Assembly (NCBI GenBank): GCA_016195965.1
Contig: JACPYR010000095.1
Span: 28,050-92,049 of the forward strand
DNA from: Nitrosomonadales bacterium
GTDB taxonomy: Bacteria > Pseudomonadota > Gammaproteobacteria > Burkholderiales > Gallionellaceae
Reading direction: 5' to 3'
DNA length: 64,000 nt
In this document: in pieces, positions 24,386 through 33,471 of the stretch
How positions within the stretch are numbered: the stretch's first letter is position 1
How the letters are laid out: each line of letters starts with the position of its first letter
Translations under genes and position numbers: made by a program
The notes under the pieces: model-generated
Told to the model about the DNA's origin: nothing
Database searches by the model: none
Seen by the model: only the letters and a program-made list of their open reading frames with translations

Positions 24386-25144
24386 TCAACCTTCCCGAGG
24401 CGGAGACGCCGGGAAATTTTTGTCCAGCACGCGCTGCGCATCGTCACGCAGTTCTTTCATACCAAGGGCGCCATAGCCCTGCACCAGTATCTGCAGCGCG
24501 TCATGTATTGACGGCGTATTCGGGTATTGCTTCAACACCTCCTGCGCGCGGTTGACAGCGGCGATGTTTGCGCCTCGGCGCAAGTAATATCGGGCGACGT
24601 GAACTTCATATTTTGCCAGTGCGCCCAGCAGATATTGCATGCGCAACCTTGCATCGGGAGCATACCTGCTGGAGGGAAAGCGGATGACCAGGTCCTTAAA
24701 AGCTGCGAAAGAATCCTGTGCCGCTTTCGGATCACGTTCGGTTGGATCCTGCCCGCTCGCCAGACCAAAGATACCGATATCGGCATTGAAGTTGGCCAAA
24801 CCTTTTACATAGTAGGCGTAGTCCACATGCGGGTGGTTCGGGTACTGCCGGATGAAACGGTCGGCGGCGGCAATCGCGGACTCCGGCTCGTTCTGGCGGT
24901 AATAGGCGTAGGTGATTTCAAGTTGAGCCTGCTGTGCATAACGCCCATACGGGTAATGCGATTGCAGCGATTCAAACTGTTTGACGGCTTCCTCAAAGCT
25001 GTTTTCGTTGAGGTGTTTTTTTGCGGTGCTGTACATTTCCTCGACGGGCGGGGCTTTTGCCGAATGGCCGCCATCCGGCTTTGCGCCGAATAAACCGCAA
25101 GCGGTTAACGTAAGTAACAGGAATACGGCTAAACTATGGCGCAT
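24386..25144 (-). CDS. bamD: Outer-membrane assembly lipoprotein BamD
   Basis: 252 residues. Signal LLLTLTACG with lipobox LTAC, then TPR-type repeats beginning PPVEEMYSTAKKHLNENSFEEAVKQFESLQSHYPYGRYAQQAQLEITYAYYRQNEPESAIAAADRFIRQYPNHP, the BamD/ComL pattern. It is the essential BamA partner in beta-barrel insertion. ATG 25144 gives normal length. It is divergent from rluD with only 22 bases between starts, so promoters overlap coding sequence. NUDIX and mlaA lie downstream. Confidence 0.95.
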   Translation of the reverse strand: MRHSLAVFLLLTLTACGLFGAKPDGGHSAKAPPVEEMYSTAKKHLNENSFEEAVKQFESLQSHYPYGRYAQQAQLEITYAYYRQNEPESAIAAADRFIRQYPNHPHVDYAYYVKGLANFNADIGIFGLASGQDPTERDPKAAQDSFAAFKDLVIRFPSSRYAPDARLRMQYLLGALAKYEVHVARYYLRRGANIAAVNRAQEVLKQYPNTPSIHDALQILVQGYGALGMKELRDDAQRVLDKNFPASPPREG

Positions 25145-25166
25145 GATCAAACCAAAAAATGAGCGC

Positions 25167-26315
25167 ATGACAAATCCAGAAAATAATTTGGCCAATTATA
25201 CCAAAGGCGGGCGCGACGATTCCTCAAGTTCGCAAGAACTTGGGGGATCGCCTGCTTTTAGTGAATCCACTACGCGGAACTCCGCGTGTGCCAAAGGCAG
25301 GCAATTCGCTATTCAGCAAGCTGAATGCGGAATTGACACTGGAGTTGACGCGAGCGCAAACCTTCAGCCCGCCGAGCCGGAGCATTTCACCGTTCCCGAT
25401 GAATATGCGGGCCTGCGCCTGGATCAGGTACTGGTCAAATTTTTTCCGGAATATTCGCGCAGCCGCTTGCAGGAATGGATTGTCCAGCATCAAGTTACGG
25501 TAGATGGCGAGTTTGCCACGGCCAAGCAAAAAGTCTGGGGCGGCGAAAAGCTGGCAGTGTTGCCGCAAAGCCATCCAGCCGAACAGCCGTATTTGCCGGA
25601 AGACATCGCGCTGGACATCGTTTATGAAGACGACGCCCTGCTGGTGATCAATAAACCGGTCGGTCTGGTGGTGCATCCGGGTAGCGGCAACTGGGAAGGT
25701 ACGCTGCTCAATGCCTTGCTGCATCATGCGCCGCAATTGGCAGAGATACCGCGCGCCGGAATCGTGCACCGGCTGGACAAAGACACCAGCGGCCTGTTGG
25801 TGGTGGCCAAGACATTGACTGCGCAAACCGCACTGGTGCGGCAGTTGGAGGCGCGTAGCGTGCAGCGCGAATATCTGGCGCTGGTGCATGGCGAGTTGAC
25901 GCGTGCCGGCAAGGTGGATGCGCCGATAGGCCGCCACCCATCACAGCGCGTCAAGATGGCCGTGGTGGAACACGGTAAGCCCGCAGTGACCCACTACCAG
26001 ATTGAAATGAAATTTCCGAGCTGCACGCTGCTGCGCTGCCGTCTGGAAACCGGGCGCACCCATCAGATTCGCGTGCATCTGGCGCAGATCGGCTACCCGC
26101 TGGTCGGCGACGGCGTATACCTCAAGGGGCCGCAAAAATGCGTGCCGAAACTGCGCGGACTACTGAACGGTTTTCCGCGCCAAGCATTGCACGCCACGCG
26201 TCTCGCGCTGGAACATCCGGTCACTGGCGAGCGGATGGAATGGCACGCGCCGTTGCCGCAAGACATGGTGCAACTGCTGCTGCAGATCAAGGCGATTGTG
26301 AATGAGCCTGCCTGA
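25167..26315 (+). CDS. rluD: 23S rRNA pseudouridine synthase RluD with N-terminal insert
   Basis: 382 residues, longer than the usual 320-330. S4 domain DQVLVKFFPEYSRSRLQEWIVQHQVTVDG, then the pseudouridine synthase domain with GIVHRLDKDTSGLLVVAKT (catalytic Asp in HRLDKDTSG), TGRTHQIRVHLA. It modifies U1911, U1915 and U1917 of 23S rRNA. The extra about 60 residues before the S4 domain are low-complexity, and their DNA holds two palindromic repeats. The start ATG 25167 is chosen; ATG 25143 is possible. Confidence 0.92.
   Translation: MTNPENNLANYTKGGRDDSSSSQELGGSPAFSESTTRNSACAKGRQFAIQQAECGIDTGVDASANLQPAEPEHFTVPDEYAGLRLDQVLVKFFPEYSRSRLQEWIVQHQVTVDGEFATAKQKVWGGEKLAVLPQSHPAEQPYLPEDIALDIVYEDDALLVINKPVGLVVHPGSGNWEGTLLNALLHHAPQLAEIPRAGIVHRLDKDTSGLLVVAKTLTAQTALVRQLEARSVQREYLALVHGELTRAGKVDAPIGRHPSQRVKMAVVEHGKPAVTHYQIEMKFPSCTLLRCRLETGRTHQIRVHLAQIGYPLVGDGVYLKGPQKCVPKLRGLLNGFPRQALHATRLALEHPVTGERMEWHAPLPQDMVQLLLQIKAIVNEPA
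25217..25334. repeat. Two palindromic repeats inside rluD
   Basis: First: CGATTCCTCAAGTTC (25217) and GAACTTGGGGGATCG (25236) around GCAA, 13 of 15 pairs. Second: AATTCGCTATTCAGC (25303) and GCTGAATGCGGAATT (25320) around AA. Both lie in frame in the non-conserved N-terminal part of rluD. A GCGGAACTCCGCG short palindrome sits between them. They look like REP-type elements inserted in a coding region. Confidence 0.65.
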
Positions 26316-27156
26316 TCATTTAAATCTTTCAAGCCACCTGATTGTTCCTGACTGGCCTGCACCGCAAAACGTGCGCGCATTGCAGACTACACGCGTGGGC
26401 GGCTTCGGTAGCGCACCCTATGACAGTTTTAACCTGGGCGATCACGTTGGCGATGTGCCGTTGGTCGTGGCACGCAACCGCATGTCTCTCAACACGCTGC
26501 TGCCCAGCGAACCGGTGTGGCTGAAGCAGGTGCATGGAACGGTGGTGGTCGATACGGCGACCTCAGGCTGCGGCGCTCCGGAAGCGGACGCCAGCATCTC
26601 GCGCCATGCGGGCAGTGTGTGCGTGGTGATGACCGCAGATTGCCTGCCGGTGTTGTTGTGCGACACGCAGGGCAGCGTGGTCGGTGCGGCCCACGCCGGA
26701 TGGAAAGGGCTGGAGGCGGGCGTCATCGAAGCCACCGTGCAGGCGATGAAGGTTGTGCCGCGAAACCTGATGGCGTGGCTGGGCCCGGCGATCAGCCAGC
26801 CGGCATTCGAAGTGGGCGAAGAAGTGCGCACGCTTTTTGTGGATGCCGACCCGCACGCTGCTGCGGCCTTCATTCCCGGCCAAAACGGCAAATGGCAGGC
26901 CGATCTGTATGCATTGGCACGCTTGCGCCTGAACGTATTGGGTGTCACGCAAATATACGGTGGCGGCGACTGTGACACGTTACTGCGTAGCAGCCGATTG
27001 CGGGAGCAGTCGCCAGCCGCCCCTCCCGCACCAGACGGTTCCACCGCACCGTGTCGGGACGGCTACTGCACTTACCGTGAACCCGAACGCTTCTTTTCCT
27101 ATCGCCGCGATGGCGTGACCGGAAGGATGGGCACATTCATCTGGATTGCCCGATAG
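26302..27156 (+). CDS. pgeF: PgeF (YfiH) laccase-domain protein with small insert
   Basis: 284 residues. VWLKQVHGTVVVDTA, MTADCLPVLLCDTQGSVVGAAHAGWKGLEAGV and AWLGPAISQPAFEVG are the family's signature blocks, with zinc ligands His, Cys and His. The protein is a purine nucleoside phosphorylase/peptidoglycan-editing factor of the DUF152 group. Near the C-terminus about 30 residues (LLRSSRLREQSPAAPP...) interrupt the usual GGGxCTYxExxRFFSYRRDG block. It overlaps rluD by 14 bases, the usual operon. Confidence 0.9.
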   Translation: MSLPDHLNLSSHLIVPDWPAPQNVRALQTTRVGGFGSAPYDSFNLGDHVGDVPLVVARNRMSLNTLLPSEPVWLKQVHGTVVVDTATSGCGAPEADASISRHAGSVCVVMTADCLPVLLCDTQGSVVGAAHAGWKGLEAGVIEATVQAMKVVPRNLMAWLGPAISQPAFEVGEEVRTLFVDADPHAAAAFIPGQNGKWQADLYALARLRLNVLGVTQIYGGGDCDTLLRSSRLREQSPAAPPAPDGSTAPCRDGYCTYREPERFFSYRRDGVTGRMGTFIWIAR

Positions 27157-27495
27157 CGGCGACTGCAATCAAGCGTTGATACCCAATCCCTCGTTTTCGT
27201 GACATGCGTTATGCATGCTAATGGCGTGCCGTTGCCTGGGGGCAGGATTCTGCCCGGCTGTATTACTTAGTTCAGCGACCCCGTCAGGTTGATGTAAGTT
27301 ACCTTTGCCATAGTAAACCCGATTGGTAGTCAATGAGTTCAATACGGCTGGGAAGAAAATTATGTGGTTTATCTGTCTTGCTGCGGTTGCAAGCTGTCTT
27401 GGTGGGGATTTTTTCGCTAGGGAAGAGAGTTCTTCCAAAGCAAATAGCCGTCACTTTGGTTGCCCTGGAGCCGGCCTGACCATGAGGTGCCCATC
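27157..27495. other. Intergenic stretch before the TPR-methyltransferase gene
   Basis: 339 bases without a supported gene. A hairpin GGGCAG-gatt-CTGCCC sits at 27241-27257 without a T-run. The 270-base minus-strand frame here has no recognisable protein. No strong promoter stands out. Confidence 0.4.
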
Positions 27496-28989
27496 GTGAT
27501 CAAGGGAGCCCACCATAAATCGATTCCACCTCAAGCCGAAATCAATGAGCCTGATCCGCAGGATATAAATATATTGGTGGATCTATTCCGGCAAGGCCGA
27601 TTTGCCGAGACGGAAACTTCCGCCCGTGCGATGACAGCGCGCTTTCCCATGCATGGCTTTGGCTGGAAAGCGCTGGGAACCGCGCTCTTGCAGCAAGGTC
27701 GGGCCGCAGAAGCGTTGCCGTCTCTGCAAAAAGTGGTCGAGCTTTCGCCGGAAGACGCGCTGTTGCACAACAACCTGGGCAACACCTTGGCACAGCTAAA
27801 CAGGATGCCTGAAGCCGCAAACAGTTATCGGCAGGCGATAAAACTTAATCCGGGTTTCGTCGTCGCTCACTACAATCTGGGCAACACATTCTTGAAGCTG
27901 GGGCTGCTGTCCGAAGCCGAAGCCAGCTATCGACGTGCGCTGGAGCTCAAGCCCGATCTCGCCGATGCGCATTACAGCCTGGGCAACACACTGCAGAGCC
28001 AGAGCAGATTAGCCGAAGCCGAGGCCTGTTACAAACGGGCATTGGAACTCAAACCGAATTTTGCCGGGGCGCATAACAATCTGGGCGTTACCTTATATGA
28101 TCAGGGTCGTTTTTCCGAGGCCGAGATCAGCTATCGTCAGGTTCTGCAGGTCGAACCGAATAACATCGATGCACATTACAACCTGGGCAATACGCTTAAG
28201 AAAATGGGGCAAATGGAAGCTGCGGCAGCTTGTTTCAAGCGTTGTCTGGAAATTGATCCTCATGACCGTTTGGGAGCCAGGCTATTGCTGGCGGCATTGG
28301 GTGTCGAACCCATGCCGTTGCGCGCCTCGGAAGCCCATATGGAAGCTTTTTATATCAAGAAGGCGGCTGCGTGGGATCAGGTTGTAGACCGTTCGAAAAA
28401 ATACTTTGGGGCTCAATTGGTGGCGCAGGCACTGAAGAGTCGGTCGCATACCGCAGACAAGCTGGATATTCTCGATGCGGGTTGCGGTACCGGGCAAGTT
28501 GGATTGCTGATACGCGATCAGGCAAGCCATCTGGATGGAGTCGATCTGTCGCCTAGCATGCTGGAGAAAGCCAAGGAGAAGAAGGTCTATGACAACATCT
28601 ACCTGAGCGATCTGGAATCCTTCATGAAGGATCATCCCAATCAATATGACGCCATTACCTGTGCCGCCACACTGATCCATTTCGGCGATTTGTCGCCCGT
28701 ATTGAGTGCCGCTGCAGTAAGTCTCAGGGATGACGGTTTATTCGTATTTACAGTGTTTCAGAATGACGGCGAACCAGATGGAAAAGAAGTGGTGGTCTCG
28801 CAGTTGGATGGGCTGGCGAAGAGCGGTTGTTATGCCCATGGCAAGGAATATGTCATGCGCGTGGCAGAGGCCGACGGCTTCGCCGTGGAAATGCTGAATT
28901 CCGAAATACATGAATACCGTCTGGATGTAAGCGGCGACATTCCCATTATGTGCTTGGTAGTGGCGCTGCGTCGCCGTCCCCGGGTGTAG
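27496..28989 (+). CDS. TPR-repeat protein fused to a SAM methyltransferase
   Basis: About 497 residues. Six TPR units follow one another (for example NLGNTLAQLNRMPEAANSYRQAIKLNP, SLGNTLQSQSRLAEAEACYKRALELKP), residues about 40-260, then a class I methyltransferase domain with LDILDAGCGTGQVG, GVDLSPSMLEKAKEK and ITCAATLIHFGDLSPVL. The fusion suggests a protein or glycan methyltransferase recognising partners by TPRs; this type occurs near polysaccharide or flagellar loci. GTG 27496 is eight bases after GAGG, better than TTG 27460. No obvious partner is next to it. Confidence 0.8.
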   Translation: MIKGAHHKSIPPQAEINEPDPQDINILVDLFRQGRFAETETSARAMTARFPMHGFGWKALGTALLQQGRAAEALPSLQKVVELSPEDALLHNNLGNTLAQLNRMPEAANSYRQAIKLNPGFVVAHYNLGNTFLKLGLLSEAEASYRRALELKPDLADAHYSLGNTLQSQSRLAEAEACYKRALELKPNFAGAHNNLGVTLYDQGRFSEAEISYRQVLQVEPNNIDAHYNLGNTLKKMGQMEAAAACFKRCLEIDPHDRLGARLLLAALGVEPMPLRASEAHMEAFYIKKAAAWDQVVDRSKKYFGAQLVAQALKSRSHTADKLDILDAGCGTGQVGLLIRDQASHLDGVDLSPSMLEKAKEKKVYDNIYLSDLESFMKDHPNQYDAITCAATLIHFGDLSPVLSAAAVSLRDDGLFVFTVFQNDGEPDGKEVVVSQLDGLAKSGCYAHGKEYVMRVAEADGFAVEMLNSEIHEYRLDVSGDIPIMCLVVALRRRPRV

Positions 28990-28996
28990 CGTTCAG

Positions 28997-30289
28997 CTAT
29001 TGCCCGGCTATTCCCGATGCAAAGAAATTGGGCTTGGTGCCCGCAGTGGAAAGCGGGATCAATTTTCCGTTCACATCAATGATGTAGGGCGAAATATTGT
29101 TGCTGCTGTGGTTGGACACATAAGCAAACTTTCCCGAAGCAGGGATGGCAATGGCTAGAGGTTCCTCGCCTGCGCTAATCGTGCCTATCGCCGTCAACAT
29201 TCCGTTTGTGCCTATCGTGTATTGCGAGACGCTATTGCCTCCTGAATTCTGGTTAAATGAGTTTGCCACATAGACATGCTTTCCCGATGAATCGGTAGCG
29301 ACTGAAAATGGCCAAAGGCCGGTAGCGATAGTCGCAGCGCTCATGGGGGTCAATTCGCCGTTGGCGGCTATGGTGTATTGCGAGATGCTGTTGCTGGACA
29401 AGTTCGTCACATAGGCGTAACGGCCCGATGGATCAACAGTGATGGCGTTTGGGGTGGTGTTGGTCGTTGCTGTGGCCACATCCAGCGGAGTCAAGCTGCC
29501 ATTGGCGCTGATAGCATATTGCGAGACGGTATTGCTTCCGGTATTCGTCACATAAGCAAATCTTCCTGATGGAGCAATGGCAATGGAACTGGGCATCCGG
29601 CCTGTCGTAACCGTCGCCGGGTTCATTGCGCTCAGCGCACCATCCGTCCCTATCGCGTACTGGGTGACGTTATTGCTGCGTTGATTCACCACATAGGCCC
29701 AGTGTCCAGAAGGCTCGATGGCAATACTGATCGGCCAGGTATCCGCCGTCATCGTTGCCGGGGTCAGCGGGGTTAATTTTCCGTCCGTCCCTATGGTGTA
29801 TTGAGAGATGCTGTGGTTGCCATGATTTGTCACGAAGGCGTGCTTGCCCGAGGGGTGGATGGCGATGGAACTCGGGTTTTCTCCAGCCCAAACCGTTGCT
29901 GGAGTCATGGGGGTCATCATACCGTTCTCGTCCAGTGTATATTGCGAGATGTTGTTACTGGCAAAATTTACCACGTAGGCATACTTGCCCGATTGATCGA
30001 CGACGATCGCGCGTGGATTTTTACCTGCGGCAATCTGGCCTTTCGGTTTGGGTTGAGCGCTGATATTTTCCGCAGGGTATGCCGAGTCACGGTTGTCTGC
30101 GACGCTAAATTTATTGCCAGCCCCGTTATGCAATACCATGGAGTCTGCAGGGCCGTAACTGACGCTGCGCCCATCAGTGGCAGCCACCCCGCTATGGCAA
30201 ATGCCTAATGCCACGATCAGGAACGCCATTGATTTGGCGCTGAAGTGGCGTGTAGGTCGCATCATTTTTATTTGGTGTTGCATATCCAT
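28997..30289 (-). CDS. Secreted seven-bladed beta-propeller (YncE/lactonase-like)
   Basis: 430 residues. Signal peptide MAFLIVALGICHSGVAA, then about eight near-repeats of roughly 48 residues with AIxPSGKxAYVxNxxSNxISQYTI, typical of YVTN beta-propeller proteins and 6-phosphogluconolactonase-like folds. Probably periplasmic or extracellular; substrate unknown. The tandem nature of the repeats resembles the kelch gene. It runs convergent with the TPR-methyltransferase gene, eight bases apart. Confidence 0.85.
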   Translation of the reverse strand: MDMQHQIKMMRPTRHFSAKSMAFLIVALGICHSGVAATDGRSVSYGPADSMVLHNGAGNKFSVADNRDSAYPAENISAQPKPKGQIAAGKNPRAIVVDQSGKYAYVVNFASNNISQYTLDENGMMTPMTPATVWAGENPSSIAIHPSGKHAFVTNHGNHSISQYTIGTDGKLTPLTPATMTADTWPISIAIEPSGHWAYVVNQRSNNVTQYAIGTDGALSAMNPATVTTGRMPSSIAIAPSGRFAYVTNTGSNTVSQYAISANGSLTPLDVATATTNTTPNAITVDPSGRYAYVTNLSSNSISQYTIAANGELTPMSAATIATGLWPFSVATDSSGKHVYVANSFNQNSGGNSVSQYTIGTNGMLTAIGTISAGEEPLAIAIPASGKFAYVSNHSSNNISPYIIDVNGKLIPLSTAGTKPNFFASGIAGQ

Positions 30290-30500
30290 TTAACCCATAG
30301 GCTTGCCGATAAGTGTTGCCTGCCGGAAACATTTCATGCCGATTTTGCTAGCCCAAACTTACTTCAAGCTGAATGGATAACCCGAGCGTAGGTCCGTTAT
30401 GCGAAATGCATTAAAACTCGATGAATCTGAGCCATGCGGCGCATGTGGGATGTTTATCTGCAAGATGTAATTGCCGCACTGGTAGCCTGTACTGGCAACC

Positions 30501-30529
30501 TTGTTTTTTTTGGTCAATTGCGCTAGAAT
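30501..30529 (+). promoter_or_regulatory. Candidate sigma-70 promoter of lysC
   Basis: TTGTTT at 30501-30506, 17 bases, TAGAAT at 30524-30529, ending 35 bases before the GTG start of lysC. The -10 is near-consensus, the -35 only partly. The preceding divergent stretch (30290-30500) shows no other feature. Confidence 0.45.
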
Positions 30530-30564
30530 CGCGTCCACTTTTTAAGTCGGACATAGAAAACATC

Positions 30565-31797
30565 GTGGCATTGATAGTGCAAAAGTACGGCGGTACATCG
30601 GTCGGGAGTCCGGAACGCATCAAGAATGTGGCGCGGCGCGTCGCAAAATTTAAAGCCAAAGGGCATCAGGTAGTGGTGGTGGTCTCTGCGATGAGCGGCG
30701 AGACTAACCGGCTTATTGCCTTGGCCAAAGAGATTCAAACGCATCCCGATCCGCGCGAACTGGATGTGATCGTCTCGACCGGCGAGCAGGTCACGATCGG
30801 CTTGTTGGCGATGGCCCTGAAGGATGCCGGGCTGAAGGCCAAGAGTTACACCGGTGCCCAGGTCAAGATACTCACCGACAGCGCGTTTACCAAGGCGCGG
30901 ATTGTTTCCATCGACGAACAAAACATCCGTGCCGATCTGGCTAACGATTGCGTGGTGGTGGTTGCTGGTTTTCAGGGTGTGGATGCAGACGGCAATATCA
31001 CCACGCTGGGGCGCGGCGGTTCGGATACCACCGGTGTGGCAGTTGCTGCCGCGTTACGCGCCGATGAATGTCAGATTTATACCGATGTGGACGGCGTGTA
31101 CACCACCGATCCGCGCATGGTGCCAGAGGCGCGCCGTCTGAAGACCATCACCTTCGAGGAGATGCTGGAGATGGCCAGCTTGGGCTCCAAGGTGCTGCAA
31201 ATCCGCTCGGTGGAATTCGCCGGCAAATACAAGGTCAAGCTGCGCGTGCTGTCCAGTTTTGAAGAAGAAGGCGAAGGCACGCTGATTACTTTTGAGGATA
31301 ACGACAAAATGGAACAAGCAATCATTTCAGGGATCGCGTTCAACCGCGATGAAGCCAAAATCACCGTGATGGGCGTGCCGGACAAACCCGGCATCGCTTA
31401 TCAAATTCTCGGGCCGGTCAGCGATGCCAATATCGACGTGGACATCATCATCCAGAACGTCGGCGTGGATGGCACCACCGATTTTTCCTTTACCGTGCAT
31501 CGCAACGAATTTGCCAAGGCGATGGATATCCTGAAGAACAAGGTGCAGCCGCATATCGGCGCTCGCGATGTGATCGGCGACAGCAAGGCCGCCAAGGTTT
31601 CTGTGGTAGGTGTGGGGATGCGCTCGCATGTCGGCATCGCCAGCAAGATGTTCCGCACCTTGGCGGAAGAGGGCATCAACATTCAGATGATTTCCACTTC
31701 GGAAATCAAGATTTCCGTGGTGATCGACGAAAAATATCTGGAACTGGCGGTGCGTGTGCTGCATAAAGCCTTCGGCCTGGACCAGGAAGACGCATAA
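30565..31797 (+). CDS. lysC: Aspartokinase
   Basis: 410 residues. VQKYGGTSVGSPERI is the N-terminal kinase signature; TLGRGGSDTTGVAVAAAL and DVDGVYTTDPRMVPEAR complete the aspartate/ATP site; the C-terminal third has two ACT domains (GIAFNRDEAKITVMGVPDKPG; SVVGVGMRSHVGIASKMF, QMISTSEIKISVVIDEKY). It makes aspartyl phosphate for Lys, Thr and Met synthesis and is feedback-regulated through the ACT domains. GTG start at 30565 gives family length. The tRNA-Ser gene follows. Confidence 0.95.
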   Translation: MALIVQKYGGTSVGSPERIKNVARRVAKFKAKGHQVVVVVSAMSGETNRLIALAKEIQTHPDPRELDVIVSTGEQVTIGLLAMALKDAGLKAKSYTGAQVKILTDSAFTKARIVSIDEQNIRADLANDCVVVVAGFQGVDADGNITTLGRGGSDTTGVAVAAALRADECQIYTDVDGVYTTDPRMVPEARRLKTITFEEMLEMASLGSKVLQIRSVEFAGKYKVKLRVLSSFEEEGEGTLITFEDNDKMEQAIISGIAFNRDEAKITVMGVPDKPGIAYQILGPVSDANIDVDIIIQNVGVDGTTDFSFTVHRNEFAKAMDILKNKVQPHIGARDVIGDSKAAKVSVVGVGMRSHVGIASKMFRTLAEEGINIQMISTSEIKISVVIDEKYLELAVRVLHKAFGLDQEDA

Positions 31798-31851
31798 TTA
31801 CGCATAACCGTTTGACCTTTCTGGTCAGTTACATTACTATGCGCGGCCTTC

Positions 31852-31944
31852 GGAGAGGTGGCCGAGTGGTCGAAGGCACGCCCCTGCTAAGGGCGCATCC
31901 GGGCAAAACCTGGATCGAGGGTTCGAATCCCTCCTTCTCCGCCA
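31852..31944 (+). tRNA. tRNA-Ser(GCU)
   Basis: 93 bases incl. CCA. GGAGAGG...TTCTCC acceptor stem, GCCGAGTGGTCGAAGG D-arm, anticodon GCT in CCCTGCTAAGGG, a long variable arm and GGTTCGAATCC T-arm, all as expected for a class II tRNA-Ser. Located just after lysC. Confidence 0.95.
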
Positions 31945-31980
31945 GGTATCAAAATGTTGCATGAAGTAAAGTAGTCACTT

Positions 31981-32057
31981 GCGCCCGTAGCTCAGCTGGA
32001 TAGAGTACTTGGCTACGAACCAAGGGGTCAGGAGTTCGAATCTCTTCGGGCGCACCA
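31981..32057 (+). tRNA. tRNA-Arg(ACG), integration target
   Basis: 77 bases with encoded CCA. GCGCCCG acceptor, TAGCTCAGCTGGATAGAG D-arm, anticodon ACG in CTTGGCTACGAACCAAG, and GGAGTTCGAATCTC T-arm. A diverged copy of its 3' half is at 54784-54832, so it is the attachment site of the integrative element to its right. Confidence 0.95.
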
Positions 32058-32065
32058 ATAAATCA

Positions 32066-32105
32066 ATGGCTTGCAGGTTAATCCCGGCAAGCCATTTTTC
32101 TTTTT
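32066..32105 (+). terminator. Terminator behind tRNA-Arg
   Basis: Nine-base stem ATGGCTTGC / GCAAGCCAT around an 11-base loop, then T5-C-T5. The same kind of hairpin follows the displaced tRNA fragment at 54850-54890. Confidence 0.75.
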
Positions 32106-32111
32106 ACGCTT

Positions 32112-32135
32112 CATGGGTAAACCCATGGGTAAACC
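32112..32135 (+). repeat. 24-bp direct repeat at left element end
   Basis: Two tandem copies of ATGGGTAAACC with one extra base on each side, identical to 54610-54633 at the right end. Candidates for integrase arm-type binding sites or remnants of insertion boundaries. Confidence 0.6.
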
Positions 32136-33471
32136 AGAAATTTGCTAGGCGATTGAACCGGCTTCAGCAATTCCCGCAGCCGCAGTCTCTCAAACTCTTC
32201 CGTTGACCGCTCAGTCACGGCGCTTGCAATAAACCCCGCAAGCCCCGCGCCTTCGCTATCGCACTGGCATTGGACAGAGCGCAGAAGGCGGTGAAACTGC
32301 CCTCTGCTTTAGCTCCGTAGCCAAGTGTGTCCGCTCCGTTACCGCCGCCACCTCACCACTGCGCCCTTCGCGAAAAAGTCCTCGCCAAGGGCTTGCGGTG
32401 CGCTGTCGGCTAGGGCATGGGCAGTCTGGGAGAGCGCCGAAGGCAAAAAACCGCCATCGGCTTCCACGCTGTTACACGCTGGTTTCCCTCCGTTGCCGCA
32501 GCCGCTTCACGCCGTCGCGCTTCATGGCTTCGCAAAAGACCGCTACGCCATCAAGCGCTCGCCGTTCGCAGGCTGCTGGTGCATGGGTAGCCTGAACGTG
32601 CAGTGCCCCTTCGCAGTACCGTTAAGGCGTTGTCGGCTGCGCCGGTTATGTGTGTGCCGGTGTTTAACATAAAGGCGTCTTATGCAAAGCGTGTGCGCCG
32701 GTAAAAGCTCCCGCCCTTCGGGTTCGCATAAGAGGCCTTTATGTCTTGCGCCCTTCGGGTAAATGCCGCCACACAAGTCAAAGTCAAATTCCATCTCCTT
32801 CGTCGAGGGGCAGCAAAACGGGGCTGGTGTTGCGCCGCCCCTTCGCCTTTTGCAGCATGGTCGTGCCGGTCTATGTCTTGTCTTGTTGTGGTCGCTTCGC
32901 GGCTTATGTGGGGGGCGCTTTCCCGCTAACGTCCCCCCGCCCCCCCAACGGCCAAGTGAAGCAAAGGCATGGCCGCACCCGTCCGCACTGCCACCCCTTG
33001 CCTTGGGTAAACCTGCATCCCGCGCACCGTCCACTGGCTTGCGCCCTGCATCGCCCGCTGGTTCGCGCAGAGACGGGCAAGGCGAGGCAATGCTTATTCG
33101 GTCGGCTACGCCGGTTTGGTTTGTTTTTGTGGCGTGGTCGCTGCGCGGTATCGTTCACAGCAGAAGTGCATTTTGTTTATCGCGGCAACGTCACGGTGCA
33201 GGCATGAACCAAGTGCGCCTTCACCGTCACGCCACCGCTGCCGTGTGCGGGTCGTGCGCGCCAACAAAAAAACCATGCCGGACAAAACCCCCGGCACCGG
33301 CTTTTTCATTGCCACACACCACCCTGAGTCAAAGTCAGGCTTGGTCGCTGCGCGTTCTGTTTATTGTCCCCGCCCGCCTAGCGTGTCAGGCTGCGCGGGG
33401 CGCGCTGCGCTGCTCCTTTCCCGCTCATCCTGCCATGCTTCCCGTCCGCCCCAAGTGGCTCCCCAAATTCG
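32136..33471. other. C-rich non-coding left flank of the element
   Basis: About 1.3 kb with long C-rich runs on the plus strand (for example around 32925-32950) and many CCCTTCG/CTTCGCG motifs that give short UUCG-type hairpins. Overlapping frames on both strands translate into repetitive Pro/Ala/Arg-rich peptides without any domain, so none is called. An 18-base inverted repeat, CATAAAGGCGTCTTATGC (32668) with its complement at 32726-32743, 17 of 18 matching, is the strongest structure. It may hold the replication or transfer origin. Confidence 0.4.

Noticed and set aside
27169..27438. Minus-strand frame of 89 codons
   Set aside because: No domain, no ribosome site, low complexity.
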